NCBI GenBank assembly: GCA_937954195.1
Contig: CALFYR010000019.1
Span: forward strand, 1 to 6,659
Reading direction: 5' to 3'
From: an uncultured Dehalococcoidia bacterium
Lineage (GTDB): Bacteria > Chloroflexota > Dehalococcoidia > Tepidiformales > Tepidiformaceae
Length of the DNA stretch: 6,659 nt
A program made the translations under genes and the position numbers. Positions 5,938 through 6,659 of this stretch are shown here, piece after piece (position 1 is the first letter of the stretch; each line of letters starts with the position of its first letter). The notes under the pieces were generated by a model. The model worked only from the letters and a program-made list of their open reading frames with translations. It ran no database searches and was not told the origin of the DNA.

Positions 5938-5938
5938 T
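5929..5938. promoter_or_regulatory. overlapping divergent -10 elements between tsaC and guaA (candidate)
   Basis: The AT-rich core at 5929-5938 reads TACAAT on the plus strand (5933-5938) and TATAGT on the minus strand (5934-5929). Each matches 5 of 6 of the -10 consensus. The plus-strand element would start transcription near 5945, about ten bases before the guaA ATG. The minus-strand element would start near 5921, inside the longest tsaC reading. No convincing -35 is seen for either direction. No Shine-Dalgarno precedes the guaA ATG. Confidence 0.4.
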
Positions 5939-5955
5939 TGCTGCTAGTCTTCGCT

Positions 5956-6659
5956 ATGGGTACCGCGCCTTCGATGATCGACACCCTCTCCGAAGCACAA
6001 AAGAACGCCGCCGCCAACCCCGCAAAAGGCCACGAGTCCATCGTGGTGCTGGACTTCGGGTCACAATTTTCGATGCTGATTGCGCGGCGCGTCCGCGAGC
6101 TCAACACCTACTGCGAACTCCTTCCACACGACACGCCGAAAGAGCGCCTCGACGGGATGGACGTGCGCGGGATCATCCTCTCCGGCGGTCCCAACAGCGT
6201 CTACGAAACGGACGCGCCAATCGCCCCGGAGTGGGTCTGGGAGTCCGGGCTGCCCGTCCTGGGCATCTGCTACGGGATGCAGCTGATGGCCCACCAGCTC
6301 GGCGGAAAAGTTGGCCCCGGGACTGAGCGTGAGTACGGCCCGGCGATGGTCCACCGCGACCAGGCGGCCCCCCTTCTCGACGGCCTGCCAGCCGACTTCG
6401 AGGTGTGGATGAGCCACGGCGACCGGCTGGACGCCGTCCCGCCCGGGTTCACGTCGTACGCAAGCTCAGGCAACTCGCCACTGGCCGTGATGGCCGACCT
6501 GGAGCGTGGCTACTACGGCCTGCAATTCCATCCCGAAGTGGTCCATACGCCGCGCGGAAAAGACATCCTGAAGAACTTCGTCCAGGGCGTGTGCGGCTGC
6601 GAAGGCACCTGGACCGCCGGTAACTTCATCGACGAGACGATCGAGAACATTCGGGCCCA
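5956..6659 (+). CDS. guaA: GMP synthase (glutamine-hydrolysing), N-terminal glutaminase part (3' end outside window)
   Basis: The frame is open from the ATG at 5956 to the window edge without a stop, giving 234 residues. GuaA converts XMP to GMP with ATP and glutamine. The class I glutaminase domain is complete: DFGSQ (33-37), LIARRVRE (41-48), ILSGGPNSVY (74-83), GICYGMQ (103-109) with nucleophile Cys105, EVWMSHGD (149-156), and FHPEVVHTP (191-199) with His192 and Glu194 completing the triad. The linker CGCEGTWTAGNFIDETIE (213-230) typical of GuaA follows. The PP-loop ATPase and dimerisation domains should lie beyond the right edge. The N-terminus is some 10-15 residues longer than in the E. 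coli enzyme. A second in-frame ATG at 5974 could be the true start, and neither has a Shine-Dalgarno. It is transcribed divergently from tsaC with very little space between. Confidence 0.95.
   Translation, partial: MGTAPSMIDTLSEAQKNAAANPAKGHESIVVLDFGSQFSMLIARRVRELNTYCELLPHDTPKERLDGMDVRGIILSGGPNSVYETDAPIAPEWVWESGLPVLGICYGMQLMAHQLGGKVGPGTEREYGPAMVHRDQAAPLLDGLPADFEVWMSHGDRLDAVPPGFTSYASSGNSPLAVMADLERGYYGLQFHPEVVHTPRGKDILKNFVQGVCGCEGTWTAGNFIDETIENIRA

Noticed and set aside
1..6659. tRNA/rRNA genes, CRISPR arrays, insertion sequences, long direct or inverted repeats, riboswitch upstream of guaA
   Set aside because: Read on both strands, the window is filled almost entirely by conserved coding sequence. 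The only non-coding gaps are 1290-1373, 3604-3605 and about 5938-5955, too short for such elements, and no repeat arrays or terminal inverted repeats were seen.

Overview
This is a GC-rich, gene-dense bacterial window of ordinary chromosomal housekeeping genes. The genes abut or overlap, Shine-Dalgarno sites are used patchily, and GTG/TTG starts occur. Protein sequences such as the GGTAQYVWGLLESW stretch of MiaA and the DapF sequence suggest a Chloroflexota-like organism. That placement comes from family resemblance only and is not certain. I see no mobile element, CRISPR array, RNA gene or sign of recent transfer.

Layout. Positions 1-453 (+) hold the C-terminal end of an FAD-dependent DAO-family oxidoreductase. 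It converges on dapF (450-1289, -), and the two stop codons share one CTAG palindrome. An 84-base gap (1290-1373) follows; it carries a good candidate leaderless promoter for dapF. Positions 1374-5937 (-) form one tightly packed string transcribed leftward: tsaC/sua5, rpiB, pgk, a small two-helix membrane protein, tpiA, miaA. Every junction is a 1- or 4-base overlap or a 2-base gap. guaA starts at 5956 (+), diverges from tsaC and runs off the right edge. Its GMP-synthase glutaminase domain is complete in the window.

Function. The leftward string mixes central carbon enzymes (ribose-5-phosphate isomerase B, phosphoglycerate kinase, triosephosphate isomerase) with two tRNA position-37 modification enzymes, one at each end: TsaC for t6A37 (ANN-reading tRNAs) and MiaA for i6A37 (UNN-reading tRNAs). 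Downstream, dapF belongs to lysine/peptidoglycan biosynthesis. guaA makes GMP.

Points worth a second look. Three enzymes have changes at normally near-invariant active-site positions: DapF has Ser222 where the second catalytic Cys is expected, PGK has Glu353 in place of the GGGD Asp, and RpiB reads CSNG where CGTG is usual. The unnamed membrane protein is embedded between pgk and tpiA. The tsaC/guaA divergent region is very short, with two -10-like elements overlapping on opposite strands. I did not find a clearly new multi-gene system.
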